Part shown: piece after piece, positions 10,889 to 18,704 of the stretch | How positions within the stretch are numbered: position 1 is the first letter of the stretch | How the letters are laid out: the number at the start of each line of letters is the position of its first letter | From: JAWKRB01 sp041389885 | Lineage (GTDB): Bacteria; Myxococcota_A; Polyangia; Polyangiales; Ga0077539 | NCBI GenBank assembly: GCA_041389885.1 | Contig: JAWKRB010000005.1 | Span: 434,001 to 498,000 of the forward strand | DNA: 64,000 nucleotides | Reading direction: 5' to 3' | Notes under the pieces: generated by a model | What the model was told of the DNA's origin: nothing | What the model saw: the letters and a program-made list of their open reading frames with translations, nothing else | The model's database searches: none | Position numbers and translations under genes: made by a program

Positions 10889-12859
10889 ATGCGCCCCTGC
10901 TCGCTCGCCTGCCTCGCGCTCGGCCTCGCCTCCTGCGGCGGCGACGCGCCCGCCCCCACAGACCGCGCGGTGGGCGTTCGTCGCGCGGGGGGCGCGCTCA
11001 CCCTCGACCACGGCGGGGTCTCGACGCCCGCGTCGCTCACCGTGCGGCTGGCAGACGGCCGCGGCGTGCCGGTGCCCTGGGCGCGCTTTCAGGGAGACAC
11101 CGCCCGCGTGGGCGAGCTCACGGTCACGCTCGCCGTGGAGCGAGACGCCCTGCGCTGGTCGGCGAGCGGCCCGGCGCCCGTGCGGGGCGTGGAGCTGGCC
11201 CTCGACGCGATCCCCTTCGGCGAGGGCGCGCGGGTGATCGTCGACGGCGCGCAGAGCTGGTCCTTCGCTGGCGCGATCGTGCCCGCGGCGGGGGCGACGC
11301 TGGCGCGCGACGACGCGGGGGAGCCGCGCTTCTCCGACGCGCTCGGAGACCCCCTCGCCGACCGCCCGACCACCAGCGTGTTTCACGGCGAGGTCGCGGG
11401 CGACTTCTCGCTGTGCGCCGACGACGGCGACGGACGCAACACCCGCTGGTCCGCCGTGACCTTCGAGCGGCCGGGCGAGGGGCTGCGGGTGCGGGTCTTC
11501 GACGGGCTGATCCCCGACGACGCCGCCCGCGCGCCGGGGCCCGACGGGCGCTACACCCGCGCGGGTCGAATCACCGTCGCCGCGGCGTCTCCCTCGCGCC
11601 CCTTCGCCTGCGCCCGCGGCCCCGGCGAGCCCCGCGCCGTCGCGCCCTTCGCCCGCGGCTGGTGGAGCTGGAACACCCTCTTCGCGCAGGTTCGCACCGC
11701 CGACCTCGACGCGCAGACCCGCGCCATGCGCGAGCTCGACCCCGCCGCGCGGCACGTCACCGTCGACGACGGCTGGGAGCTCCGCTGGGGTGACTGGGAG
11801 CCCGCCCCGTCCTTCGGCGGCAGCGTCGAGTCCGTCGCCCAGGGCCTCCACGCGCAGGGGTACACCCTGGGCCTCTGGCTCGCGCCCTTCGCCGTCGACC
11901 CGAGGTCGTCCCTCGTCACCGAGCACCCCGCGTGGTTCCTCCACCGCGACGACGGCGCGATGCTCCTGGCCGACCTCGTGCCGGGGAGATCGTTCGCGGT
12001 CCTCGACGCCACGCACCCCGAGGCGCGGGCGCACCTCACCGCGCTCTTCCGCGGGCTCCGCCGCGCCGGCGTCGACCTCTTCAAGATCGACTTCCTCTAC
12101 GCCGCCGCGCGGCCCGCGGTGCGCGCAGACCCCTCTGCCACAGGGCTTCAGGCCTACATCCTGGGTCTTCAGGCCATCGTCGACGGCGCCGACGGCGCGC
12201 ACCTCAACGGCTGCGGCGCGGTGCTCGCGCCCACGCTCCCGTACGTGCAGTCGGTGCGCATCGGCGCCGACAACGCCTTCGAGCGCGTGACCCCGGGGTG
12301 GGCCTCGGTGCTCGCCGTGGCGCGCAACGTGTCGGCGCGGCGGTGGGTGCTCGCGCGCGGCGTCGCCCTCGACCCCGACCAGCCCGTGGCCCGTGAGCTC
12401 ACCCTCGACGAGGCCCGGGGCTTTCTCGCCGTGACCGCGATGACCGGCGCCTTCGGCTACGGCGACGACCTCGCGCTCCTCGACGCCGGGCGCCGCGCGC
12501 TCTACCGCGAGGCGTGGTTCACGGCGCTCCGCGACGCGTCGACGGCGCAGGCCGCGCGCGCCCTCGACGCGAGCGAAGAGCCGGGGCAGACCTACCTCCC
12601 CACGCCCCTCGCCGACCTCGTGGGCGCGTTTCGCGCGGCGCCGCGCGCGCGCACCCCCATGACCTTCGCGCTGACCACCGCGGCGGGGAGCTACTACGTG
12701 CTGCTCCACGGCGACCTCGACCCTCGCGCGGTGCGCGTGCCGCGAGAGGGCGCGGGCGCCGCGAGGGAGCTCGTCGCCGGCGCGCCCGTGCGCGTCGAGG
12801 GCGACGCGTGGGTCGTCGAGGTCCCGCCGAGGGCGGTGCGCGTGCTGCGCGCGGAGTGA
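10889..12859 (+). CDS. GH36-like alpha-galactosidase lipoprotein
   Basis: The 656-residue product has a lipoprotein signal (LALGLASC, Cys16), a beta-sandwich N-domain to about residue 250, a (beta/alpha)8 barrel at about 250-540 and a small beta C-domain. Clan GH-D features are visible: RGWWSWNTLF and VTVDDGWELRWGDWEP at the barrel entry, the nucleophile Asp401 in FKIDFLY, and a candidate acid/base Asp461 in RIGADN. Such enzymes hydrolyse terminal alpha-galactosides by a retaining mechanism; exact specificity cannot be read. Being lipidated, it would act at the outer membrane or cell surface rather than in the cytoplasm like many bacterial GH36 enzymes. The ATG at 10889 is chosen because the signal peptide begins there; the frame is open further upstream only as an overlap with the previous gene. 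Confidence 0.8.
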   Translation: MRPCSLACLALGLASCGGDAPAPTDRAVGVRRAGGALTLDHGGVSTPASLTVRLADGRGVPVPWARFQGDTARVGELTVTLAVERDALRWSASGPAPVRGVELALDAIPFGEGARVIVDGAQSWSFAGAIVPAAGATLARDDAGEPRFSDALGDPLADRPTTSVFHGEVAGDFSLCADDGDGRNTRWSAVTFERPGEGLRVRVFDGLIPDDAARAPGPDGRYTRAGRITVAAASPSRPFACARGPGEPRAVAPFARGWWSWNTLFAQVRTADLDAQTRAMRELDPAARHVTVDDGWELRWGDWEPAPSFGGSVESVAQGLHAQGYTLGLWLAPFAVDPRSSLVTEHPAWFLHRDDGAMLLADLVPGRSFAVLDATHPEARAHLTALFRGLRRAGVDLFKIDFLYAAARPAVRADPSATGLQAYILGLQAIVDGADGAHLNGCGAVLAPTLPYVQSVRIGADNAFERVTPGWASVLAVARNVSARRWVLARGVALDPDQPVARELTLDEARGFLAVTAMTGAFGYGDDLALLDAGRRALYREAWFTALRDASTAQAARALDASEEPGQTYLPTPLADLVGAFRAAPRARTPMTFALTTAAGSYYVLLHGDLDPRAVRVPREGAGAARELVAGAPVRVEGDAWVVEVPPRAVRVLRAE

Positions 12860-12896
12860 GCGCGCGCGCGGCGCCGAAGGCTCTTACACTGGACGC

Positions 12897-13706
12897 ATGT
12901 GCGAGCTCTTCGCGATGTCGGCCCGATACCCGACCACGGTGCACCTCTCCCTCGACGAGCTCGCGCGCCACGGCGGCGCGACGGGGCCCCACCGCGACGG
13001 CTGGGGCATCGCCTTCGTGCAGGGGCGAGACGCGCTGCTCCTGCGCGAGCCCGAGGCGGCGAGCGAGAGCTCCCTCGTGGCGTACATGCAGTCGCACGAC
13101 GTGAGGGCGGCCCTCACCGTGGCGCACCTGCGCAAGGCCACCCAGGGGGAGCGAGCCCTCGCGAACACGCAGCCCTTTCAGCGCGAGCTCGGCGGCCGCG
13201 CGCACCTCTTCGCGCACAACGGCATGCTCCCCGGCGTCGAGGACGACCCACGCTTCGCCGCGCGGCGATTTCGTCGCGTGGGCGGCACCGACTCGGAGCA
13301 CGCGTTCTGCGCGCTGCTCGAGCGCCTCGCGCCGCTCTGGGAGGCCGGCGAGCCCGACCTCGCCGCGCGCCTCGAGGTGGTCACGCGCTTCGCCCGCGAC
13401 CTCGCTACCCTCGGCCCGGCCAACTTTCTCTACTCCGACGCCGACGTGATCTTCGCGCACGGCCACCGACGGCGCAGCGGCGGCGACGAGGCGCGTCCGC
13501 CGGGGCTCCACTGGCTCTGCCGGCGGTGCAGCCCGAGCGCAGACGGCGTGCCGATCGCGGGGCTGGCGATTCCCCACGCCGACGCGCAGGAGGTGGCGCT
13601 CGTGGCCTCGGTGCCGCTGAGCGACGAGCCCTGGGTGCCGTTTCGCGAGGGGGAGATCCTGATGATCCGCGGCGGGCGCGTGCTGCGCGACGCGCGCTCA
13701 GCGTGA
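12897..13706 (+). CDS. class II glutamine amidotransferase (GATase type 2)
   Basis: The start MCEL exposes Cys2 as the N-terminal nucleophile of an Ntn-type glutaminase domain after Met removal. Conserved elements follow: GPHRDGWGIAF, VAHLRKATQG, the NTQPF segment, the oxyanion-type HNGMLPG and the GGTDSEHAF loop. The 269-residue length equals a stand-alone glutaminase domain of the YafJ/EgtC-like group, with no synthetase domain attached. It would release ammonia from Gln or a gamma-glutamyl compound; the acceptor is unknown. Its last 9 nt overlap the end of the convergent ompA-like gene. A diverged paralogue lies at 17855-18694 on the other strand. Confidence 0.85.
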   Translation: MCELFAMSARYPTTVHLSLDELARHGGATGPHRDGWGIAFVQGRDALLLREPEAASESSLVAYMQSHDVRAALTVAHLRKATQGERALANTQPFQRELGGRAHLFAHNGMLPGVEDDPRFAARRFRRVGGTDSEHAFCALLERLAPLWEAGEPDLAARLEVVTRFARDLATLGPANFLYSDADVIFAHGHRRRSGGDEARPPGLHWLCRRCSPSADGVPIAGLAIPHADAQEVALVASVPLSDEPWVPFREGEILMIRGGRVLRDARSA

Positions 13707-15332
13707 GATCGGAGCCTCGGTCGTCGGCGGATCGCGCCGCTCGACGATCACGAACTCCACGCGTCGGTTGAGCGCGCGGCCCGCGGCGGTGGCGTTGTCG
13801 GCGATGGGCACGCTCTCGCCGTAGCCGCGCGCGACGATGCGCTCGGGCGCGATGCCGTGGGCGACGAGCCACTGGCGAATCGCTTGCGCCCGGCGCTCGG
13901 AGAGGTCGAGGTTGCGCGGGGGGCTCCCCACGTCGTCGGTGTGCCCGCGGACCTCGATGCGCACGAGCTCCGGGTGCGCCTCGAGCGCCGCCGCGACCTC
14001 GGTGAGCAGGGGAACGCTCTCGGGGAGAATCCAGGCGCGGTTGATCGCGAAGCGCGGCTGGTGCGGGATCACCACCCGGTCGCCCTGCACGCGCACCCGC
14101 GGGCAGCCGTGCGTGGCGCGGTCATTCGACGCCGGGCCGCGCTCGAGGGGACACGCGTCGAGGGCGTTCAAGATCCCGTCGCGGTCGGGGTCGGGGTCGG
14201 GGCAGCCCCGCGCCGCGGGGTCGGGGTGATCCCCCGCGGGCTCGAGGGGGCAGGTGTCCTCGGCGTCGCGCACGCCGTCGTGGTCGCGGTCGTCGTTGGG
14301 GCAGCCCATGCGCCGCGGGTCGGGGTCGTCGCCGGGGGGCTGCCGGGGGCACAGGTCCACCTCGTCGCGAAAGCCGTCGTGGTCCTGGTCGTGAATGGGG
14401 CAGCCGCGGGCGTCGGGGTCGGGGCGCGCGCCCATGGGCTCGTCGGGGCAGCGGTCGTCGGGGTCGAGCACGCCGTCGGCGTCGCGGTCGCCCGCGGCCT
14501 CGGGCTCGGGCGGCGGCTGCGGCGCGAAGCCGATCGTGGCCACCGCGCGAAGGTCCGCCGTGGCGTCGCCGCGCACCGCGCCCGCGCCCGCCGACACGCC
14601 GAAGGCGACGCCGCTGCGAGACACATGGCGCACGCCGCCGAGGAGCTCGAGCGAGAGCGCGCCGGCCGCGCCCGGGGCCGCCGCCCGCGCCTCGAAGCCG
14701 GCCTCGACCGCGAGCACCGTGCGCTTCACGAGCGGGATCGTGAAGCCCGCGCGGGCGACGAGCTGGTGCTCCCACCCCGGTCGTATCGCCGCGCCGAGGT
14801 TGAGCGCGAACACGAAGTCGCGCGCGTAGGTCGCCTCGAAGATCACCCGCGGCGTGAGCGTCACCGCGCCGTCTCCCGCGAAGGCCGAGGCGTCGCCCGT
14901 CGGCGCGGCCACGCCCAGCGCCAGCGCGAGGCGGTACCACCCGCGGCGCGGCAGCCCCGCGAGGCGCACGCGCGCGTCCAGCCGCAGGTCGCCGGGGGCC
15001 AGCGACGACGAGTTTCCCTGGAGCTCCTGGGCGATCATCACGGGCATGAGCGCCGCGAGCTGCAGGCGGTCGAAGAGCCCGACGCTCACCGTCGCGTGCG
15101 CCGTCCCGCGGTGCTCGACGGCGGGGGAGGGCGCGCGGGTCGAGAGCGCGTAGGTGTACTCCGCGACGAGCGAGGCGCCCACGCGCAGGTGCGGGGTCAC
15201 CAGGGCGCGCTCGGTGATCGCGAGGTCGTCGGCGGAGGGCGGCGCCGTGAAGCGGCTCGCCGAGAAGCCCTGCGCGCGCGCCGCGAGGGGCGCGAGCAGC
15301 AGGGCGAGGCACAGGGCGCGAGGGCGGGGCAC
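13698..15332 (-). CDS. OmpA-family outer membrane protein with TSP3 repeats
   Basis: The 544-residue protein has a signal peptide (ends LAARAQ), a predicted beta-barrel region at about 20-285 with alternating hydrophobic strands, four to five thrombospondin type 3 calcium-binding repeats at about 290-410 (DRDADGVLDPDDRCPDEP, DQDHDGFRDEVDLCP, DDRDHDGVRDAEDTCP), and an OmpA C-terminal peptidoglycan-binding domain at about 415-535. The last contains IEVRGHTDDVGSPPRNLDLS and RAQAIRQWLVAHGI. Known relatives link the outer membrane to peptidoglycan, and the repeats act as Ca-dependent rigid spacers. It is the last gene of a minus-strand run, 46 nt after the small unknown gene, and ends inside the stop region of the convergent amidotransferase gene. 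Confidence 0.9.
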   Translation of the reverse strand: MPRPRALCLALLLAPLAARAQGFSASRFTAPPSADDLAITERALVTPHLRVGASLVAEYTYALSTRAPSPAVEHRGTAHATVSVGLFDRLQLAALMPVMIAQELQGNSSSLAPGDLRLDARVRLAGLPRRGWYRLALALGVAAPTGDASAFAGDGAVTLTPRVIFEATYARDFVFALNLGAAIRPGWEHQLVARAGFTIPLVKRTVLAVEAGFEARAAAPGAAGALSLELLGGVRHVSRSGVAFGVSAGAGAVRGDATADLRAVATIGFAPQPPPEPEAAGDRDADGVLDPDDRCPDEPMGARPDPDARGCPIHDQDHDGFRDEVDLCPRQPPGDDPDPRRMGCPNDDRDHDGVRDAEDTCPLEPAGDHPDPAARGCPDPDPDRDGILNALDACPLERGPASNDRATHGCPRVRVQGDRVVIPHQPRFAINRAWILPESVPLLTEVAAALEAHPELVRIEVRGHTDDVGSPPRNLDLSERRAQAIRQWLVAHGIAPERIVARGYGESVPIADNATAAGRALNRRVEFVIVERRDPPTTEAPISR

Positions 15333-15378
15333 GCCCCGAGGGTAGAGCGTCGGGCGCGCCGTTCCCAGCGGCTGGGGC

Positions 15379-15696
15379 TCAGAGCGCGCGGAGCGAGAGG
15401 CCGCGGGAGAAGTTCCCCCATGCGGCTGTAGCGGAGCGCGACCTCGAGCGCGTCGCGGCGTCGCGCAGCGCGCCGCCCCCGGCGGAGAACGCGTAGCGCC
15501 GAGCGCGGGTGAGCGCGCCGACGTGAATCGCCGTGGTGAGCACGTGCTCGCCCGGCGCCACCGAGCTGTGCGCGTCGAAGCCCGAGAGAAATCGCCCGAC
15601 GTAGAGCGCCCGACCGTCGAGCCGCACCTCGAGCCGCGCGTCGACGGTGACCCCCTCCGGAGGCTCGAAGCGCACGCGAATGGCCTGCTCGATCAT
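15379..15696 (-). CDS. small protein, unknown function
   Basis: A 105-residue product starting MIEQAIRVRFEPPEGVTVD. The first 70 residues look like a small beta-sandwich (ARLEVRLDGRALYVGRFLSG, SSVAPGEHVLTTAIHVG), similar in rhythm to PEGA-like or carbohydrate-binding modules. The C-terminus is Arg/Ser-rich. No signal peptide is seen. It starts 10 nt downstream of the adenosyltransferase gene, so co-transcription is likely. Function not recognised. Confidence 0.6.
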   Translation of the reverse strand: MIEQAIRVRFEPPEGVTVDARLEVRLDGRALYVGRFLSGFDAHSSVAPGEHVLTTAIHVGALTRARRYAFSAGGGALRDAATRSRSRSATAAWGNFSRGLSLRAL

Positions 15697-15706
15697 CGCG
15701 AGGCGC

Positions 15707-16258
15707 CTATCCCCGCGGCGCCCAGGGCACGTCGCCCACGCCCGCGCGCAGGTTCGTGAGCCGCGCGAGGGAGAACAAGAGGTCGCTCAGGCGGTTGAGG
15801 TACACCACCGCCTCGCCGCGCACCGGCTCCGCGTCGCGCAGCGCCACGAGGCCCCGCTCCGCGCGGCGGCACACCGTGCGGGCGACGTGCAGCGCCGAGG
15901 CGCCCAGCGTGCCCCCCGGCAGGATGAAGGCCCTGAGCGGCTCGAGGGCGCCCTCGCTGGCGTCGATGGCGGCCTCGAGGCGGGCGATGTCGCCCTCGCC
16001 GAGCCGCGCGATGCTGAGCGAGGCCTCTTTGCCGGGCGCGGTCGCGAGCTCTGCGCCGAGGGCGAAGAGGTCGACCTGCACCGCGGCGAGCACCGCGTCG
16101 ACCTCGGCGGGGAGGCCGTGCGCGCGGCAGGCGCCGAGGTGGGCGTTGAGCTCGTCGAGGGTGCCGTAGGCGTCGACGCGCGCGCTGGCCTTCGAGACCC
16201 GCGCGCCTCCGAAGAGCCCTGTGTCGCCGTTGTCGCCCGTCTTCGTATAGATCTTCAC
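15707..16258 (-). CDS. cob(I)yrinic acid a,c-diamide adenosyltransferase (PduO type)
   Basis: This 183-residue protein belongs to the PduO/MMAB family, which transfers the adenosyl group of ATP to cob(I)alamin to make coenzyme B12. The N-terminal ATP-binding segment MKIYTKTGDNGDTGLFGG is intact. DELNAHLG, FILPGGT, ARTVCRRAERGLVAL and YLNRLSDLLFSLAR follow in family order. Length is standard. The start lies 3 nt after the fmt stop. Its presence implies use of adenosylcobalamin, which fits the acyl-CoA carboxylase genes at 55.7-60.2 kb through methylmalonyl-CoA metabolism (inference; no mutase is in the window). Confidence 0.92.
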   Translation of the reverse strand: MKIYTKTGDNGDTGLFGGARVSKASARVDAYGTLDELNAHLGACRAHGLPAEVDAVLAAVQVDLFALGAELATAPGKEASLSIARLGEGDIARLEAAIDASEGALEPLRAFILPGGTLGASALHVARTVCRRAERGLVALRDAEPVRGEAVVYLNRLSDLLFSLARLTNLRAGVGDVPWAPRG

Positions 16259-16261
16259 GCG

Positions 16262-17212
16262 TCACTCCGTCCCGAGCAGGGTGCCCGTGCGCATGGGATG
16301 CCCCACGAGGAACTCGCGCGTCGGCATTCGCTTCTTTCCCTCGAGCTGGACCTCGGTGAGGGCGACGAGGCCCGCGCCGGTCGCCACCCAGATGCGCCCG
16401 TCTCGCACGGCGACGACCTCGCCCGGCGCGCCGCCCAGCGTCGCCGGGGCCTGGTCGAGCCGCGTGGCGCACACGATCAGACGGCGCGCTCCGAGGGTCG
16501 TCGACGCGCCCGGCCAGGGCTGCAGCCCCCGCACCTGGTCGTGCACCTCGCGCGCGCCGCGGCGCCAGTCGATCTTCGCCATCTCCTTGGTGAGCAGCGG
16601 CGCGTGCGTGGCCTCGGCGCCGTTCTGCGCGACCGGGTGCAGCGCGCCGCTCACGAGGCGCGGGAGCTCGTCGCGAATGAGCTCCGCGCCCAGCGCCTGG
16701 AGCCGCAGCGAGAGCTCCGGGGCGGTGTCGTCGAGGCCGATGGGCGTGCGGCGCAGGGCGAGCATGGGGCCGGTGTCGAGCCCCTCGTCCATCTGCATGA
16801 GGGTCACGCCGGTCTCGTCGTCGCCGCGGAGGATGGCCCAGTTGATCGGCGCCGCGCCGCGGTGCTTCGGCAGCACGCTGGCGTGCACGTTCACGCACCC
16901 CAGCCGAGGGGCCGTGAGCACGTCGACGGGGAGGATGCGCCCGTAGGCGACCACCACGGCGAGGTCGGGTGCGAGGCCGCGGAGCCAGGTCGCGAAGGCG
17001 CCGTCGCGGAGCTTCACGGGCTGGTGCACGGGGATGCCGTGCTCCTCGGCCCAGCGCTTCACCGGCGGCGCGGTGAGCACGTTGCCCCGGCCCGCGGGCT
17101 TGTCGGGCTGACATACCGCGGCGACGACCTCGGCGACCTCGGTGAGGGCGGCGAGGCAGGGGACGGCGAAGGACGGGGTGCCGAAGAACACGGCGCGGGG
17201 GCGAACGCTCAT
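16262..17212 (-). CDS. fmt: methionyl-tRNA formyltransferase
   Basis: The 316-residue enzyme formylates Met-tRNAfMet with 10-formyl-THF in the cytoplasm. Family motifs appear in order: AVFFGTPSFAVPCLAAL at the N-terminus, PDLAVVVAYGRILP, the folate/catalytic segment CVNVHASVLPKHRGAAPINW, and VTLMQMDEGLDTGPML with the catalytic Asp. The C-terminal OB-like tRNA-binding domain (QPWPGASTTLG, GRIWVATGAGLVALTEVQLE) is complete. It follows def by 55 nt on the same strand, the order widely conserved in bacteria. Confidence 0.97.
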   Translation of the reverse strand: MSVRPRAVFFGTPSFAVPCLAALTEVAEVVAAVCQPDKPAGRGNVLTAPPVKRWAEEHGIPVHQPVKLRDGAFATWLRGLAPDLAVVVAYGRILPVDVLTAPRLGCVNVHASVLPKHRGAAPINWAILRGDDETGVTLMQMDEGLDTGPMLALRRTPIGLDDTAPELSLRLQALGAELIRDELPRLVSGALHPVAQNGAEATHAPLLTKEMAKIDWRRGAREVHDQVRGLQPWPGASTTLGARRLIVCATRLDQAPATLGGAPGEVVAVRDGRIWVATGAGLVALTEVQLEGKKRMPTREFLVGHPMRTGTLLGTE

Positions 17213-17267
17213 CGCCGCGGATGGTGCACAAATCCCCCGCGGGAGGGAACCGCGGGGGCGCGCTGCG

Positions 17268-17783
17268 TCAGACCCGCGAGGCCTGCACCTGCTGCTTGCG
17301 CATCTCGCGGTCGATCATGCGCTTCTTGAGCAGCGAGACGCGGTCGACCATGAGGGTGCCCTCGAGGTGGTCGTTCTCGTGCTGAATCGCGATGGCCAGG
17401 AGCCCCTCGGCGCTGAGCTCGAAGGTCTCGCCCTGCACGTTCATCGCGCGCACGGTGACCTTCGCCGCCCGCTCGATCTCCTCGTGAACGCCGGGGAACG
17501 AGAGGCAGCCCTCCTCCCACACCGTCTCGCCCTCGCGGGCGACGATCTCGGGGTTGATGAAGGTGCGCAGGTCGCTGGGCTCGCCCTCGTTGGCGATGTC
17601 GATGACGAAGATGCGCTTCGAGACGCCGATCTGCGGCGCCGCGAGGCCCACGCCGGGGGCGGCGTACATCGTCTCGGCCATGTCATCGCAGAGCTGACGC
17701 ACGCCGTCGTCGACGACCGAGACCGGCTCGGCCTTGTTGCGCAGTCGCTTGTCGGGGTACCGCAGGATCGTTCGAATCGCCAT
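17268..17783 (-). CDS. def: peptide deformylase
   Basis: The 171-residue metalloenzyme removes the formyl group from nascent proteins. All three motifs are present: GVGLAAPQIG (motif 1), EEGCLSFPG (motif 2, Cys metal ligand) and QHENDHLEG (motif 3, HExxH ligands and catalytic Glu). The N-terminus AIRTILRYPDKRLR is typical. The C-terminus ends in MIDREMRKQQVQASRV, as in longer type I enzymes. The start is 71 nt from the preceding amidotransferase stop, and this gap holds a 16-bp palindrome, so def-fmt may also have their own promoter. Confidence 0.97.
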   Translation of the reverse strand: MAIRTILRYPDKRLRNKAEPVSVVDDGVRQLCDDMAETMYAAPGVGLAAPQIGVSKRIFVIDIANEGEPSDLRTFINPEIVAREGETVWEEGCLSFPGVHEEIERAAKVTVRAMNVQGETFELSAEGLLAIAIQHENDHLEGTLMVDRVSLLKKRMIDREMRKQQVQASRV

Positions 17784-17839
17784 CGTGGTCGCTCTCGTGG
17801 GGGGCGCACAAAATCAGTGCGGTTCAGCCATTGCCTAAC

Positions 17840-17855
17840 ACCCGACCTGTCGGGT
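17840..17855 (-). promoter_or_regulatory. 16-bp palindrome upstream of def
   Basis: ACCCGAC and GTCGGGT are perfect inverted 7-mers separated by 2 nt, lying just after the amidotransferase stop and 57 nt before def. On the minus strand it falls between TTGTGA (-35-like, 17855-17860) and a poor -10 (TAGGCA, 17832-17837), so it could be an operator. It could equally be a small hairpin ending the upstream transcript. No T tract follows. Confidence 0.3.
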
Positions 17856-18694
17856 CACAAGCTGGCCCCGCGATCGGCCTCGAAGAGCCGCAGGCCCTTG
17901 GCCGACGCGACCCCCGAGGGGAGGGTGGCCAGCAGCGCGCCGCGGCGAAAGACCCAGAGCGTCGCGGGCTCGCCGCGGGTCCATCGCTCGTCGACGGTGA
18001 GGGGCGCGGTCGAGATCACCGCGACGCGGTCGGTGGGGGTGGTGACGGAGGAGAAGTCGATGGAGAGATCGTCGTCCTTGAGCGTAGCGCGGCCGAAGGG
18101 CGCGCGCCGCACGATGTGCCAGAGGCGCGTGTCGCAGCGCGCGTAGAGGTACTCGCCGTCGGCGAGGAGAAAATTGAAGGTCCCGAGCCGGGCGACCTCG
18201 CCCGCGGCGTCGGCGAGGAAGGTCCAGAGCGCCCGCGGAGCCCTCGGCGGCGTCGGGAAGCGCTCCAGCAGCCGCTCCATGAGGTGGCAGAACGCCCGCT
18301 CTGAGTCGGTGCTCCCGATGGGCGCGAAGCGTCCCTGCAGCGGCAGGGCGCGGGCGCCCGAGAGCGACCCGTTGTGCGCGAACACGAAGCTACGACCCCA
18401 GAGCTCCCGGTGAAAGGGGTGGGTGTTCGCGAGGCGCGCGGCGCCGCGGGTCTTGCGGCGGATGTGCGCCACGGCCTGCAGGGTCTTAATCGGGTGCGCG
18501 TGCAGAAACGCCGCGAGGGGCGAGCGCGCGCAGGGCGTGGGGTCGAGGAAGGTGCGCGCGGCGCGCCCCTCGAAGAACGCGAGCCCCCAGCCGTCGCGGT
18601 GGGGGCCGGTGTCTCCCCCGCGGCGCGAGAAGCCCGCGAAGGAGAAGGTGATGTCGGTCGGGGTGTTGCAGTCCATCCCGAGCAGCTCGCACAT
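17855..18694 (-). CDS. class II glutamine amidotransferase (GATase type 2)
   Basis: A 279-residue stand-alone glutaminase-type Ntn protein starting MCELLGMDCNTPTDITFSFA with nucleophile Cys2. Conserved GPHRDGWGLAFF, AHIRRKTRG, NTHPFHREL, FAHNGSLSG and GSTDSERAF match the paralogue at 12897-13706 segment by segment. This copy also keeps FNFLLADGEYLYARCDTRLW and a C-terminal strand region with VAVISTAPLT as in YafJ-like proteins. It starts 10 nt after the amidohydrolase stop, so the two are probably co-transcribed. The acceptor of the released ammonia is unknown. Confidence 0.87.
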   Translation of the reverse strand: MCELLGMDCNTPTDITFSFAGFSRRGGDTGPHRDGWGLAFFEGRAARTFLDPTPCARSPLAAFLHAHPIKTLQAVAHIRRKTRGAARLANTHPFHRELWGRSFVFAHNGSLSGARALPLQGRFAPIGSTDSERAFCHLMERLLERFPTPPRAPRALWTFLADAAGEVARLGTFNFLLADGEYLYARCDTRLWHIVRRAPFGRATLKDDDLSIDFSSVTTPTDRVAVISTAPLTVDERWTRGEPATLWVFRRGALLATLPSGVASAKGLRLFEADRGASL

Positions 18695-18704
18695 GGCCCC
18701 CTCC

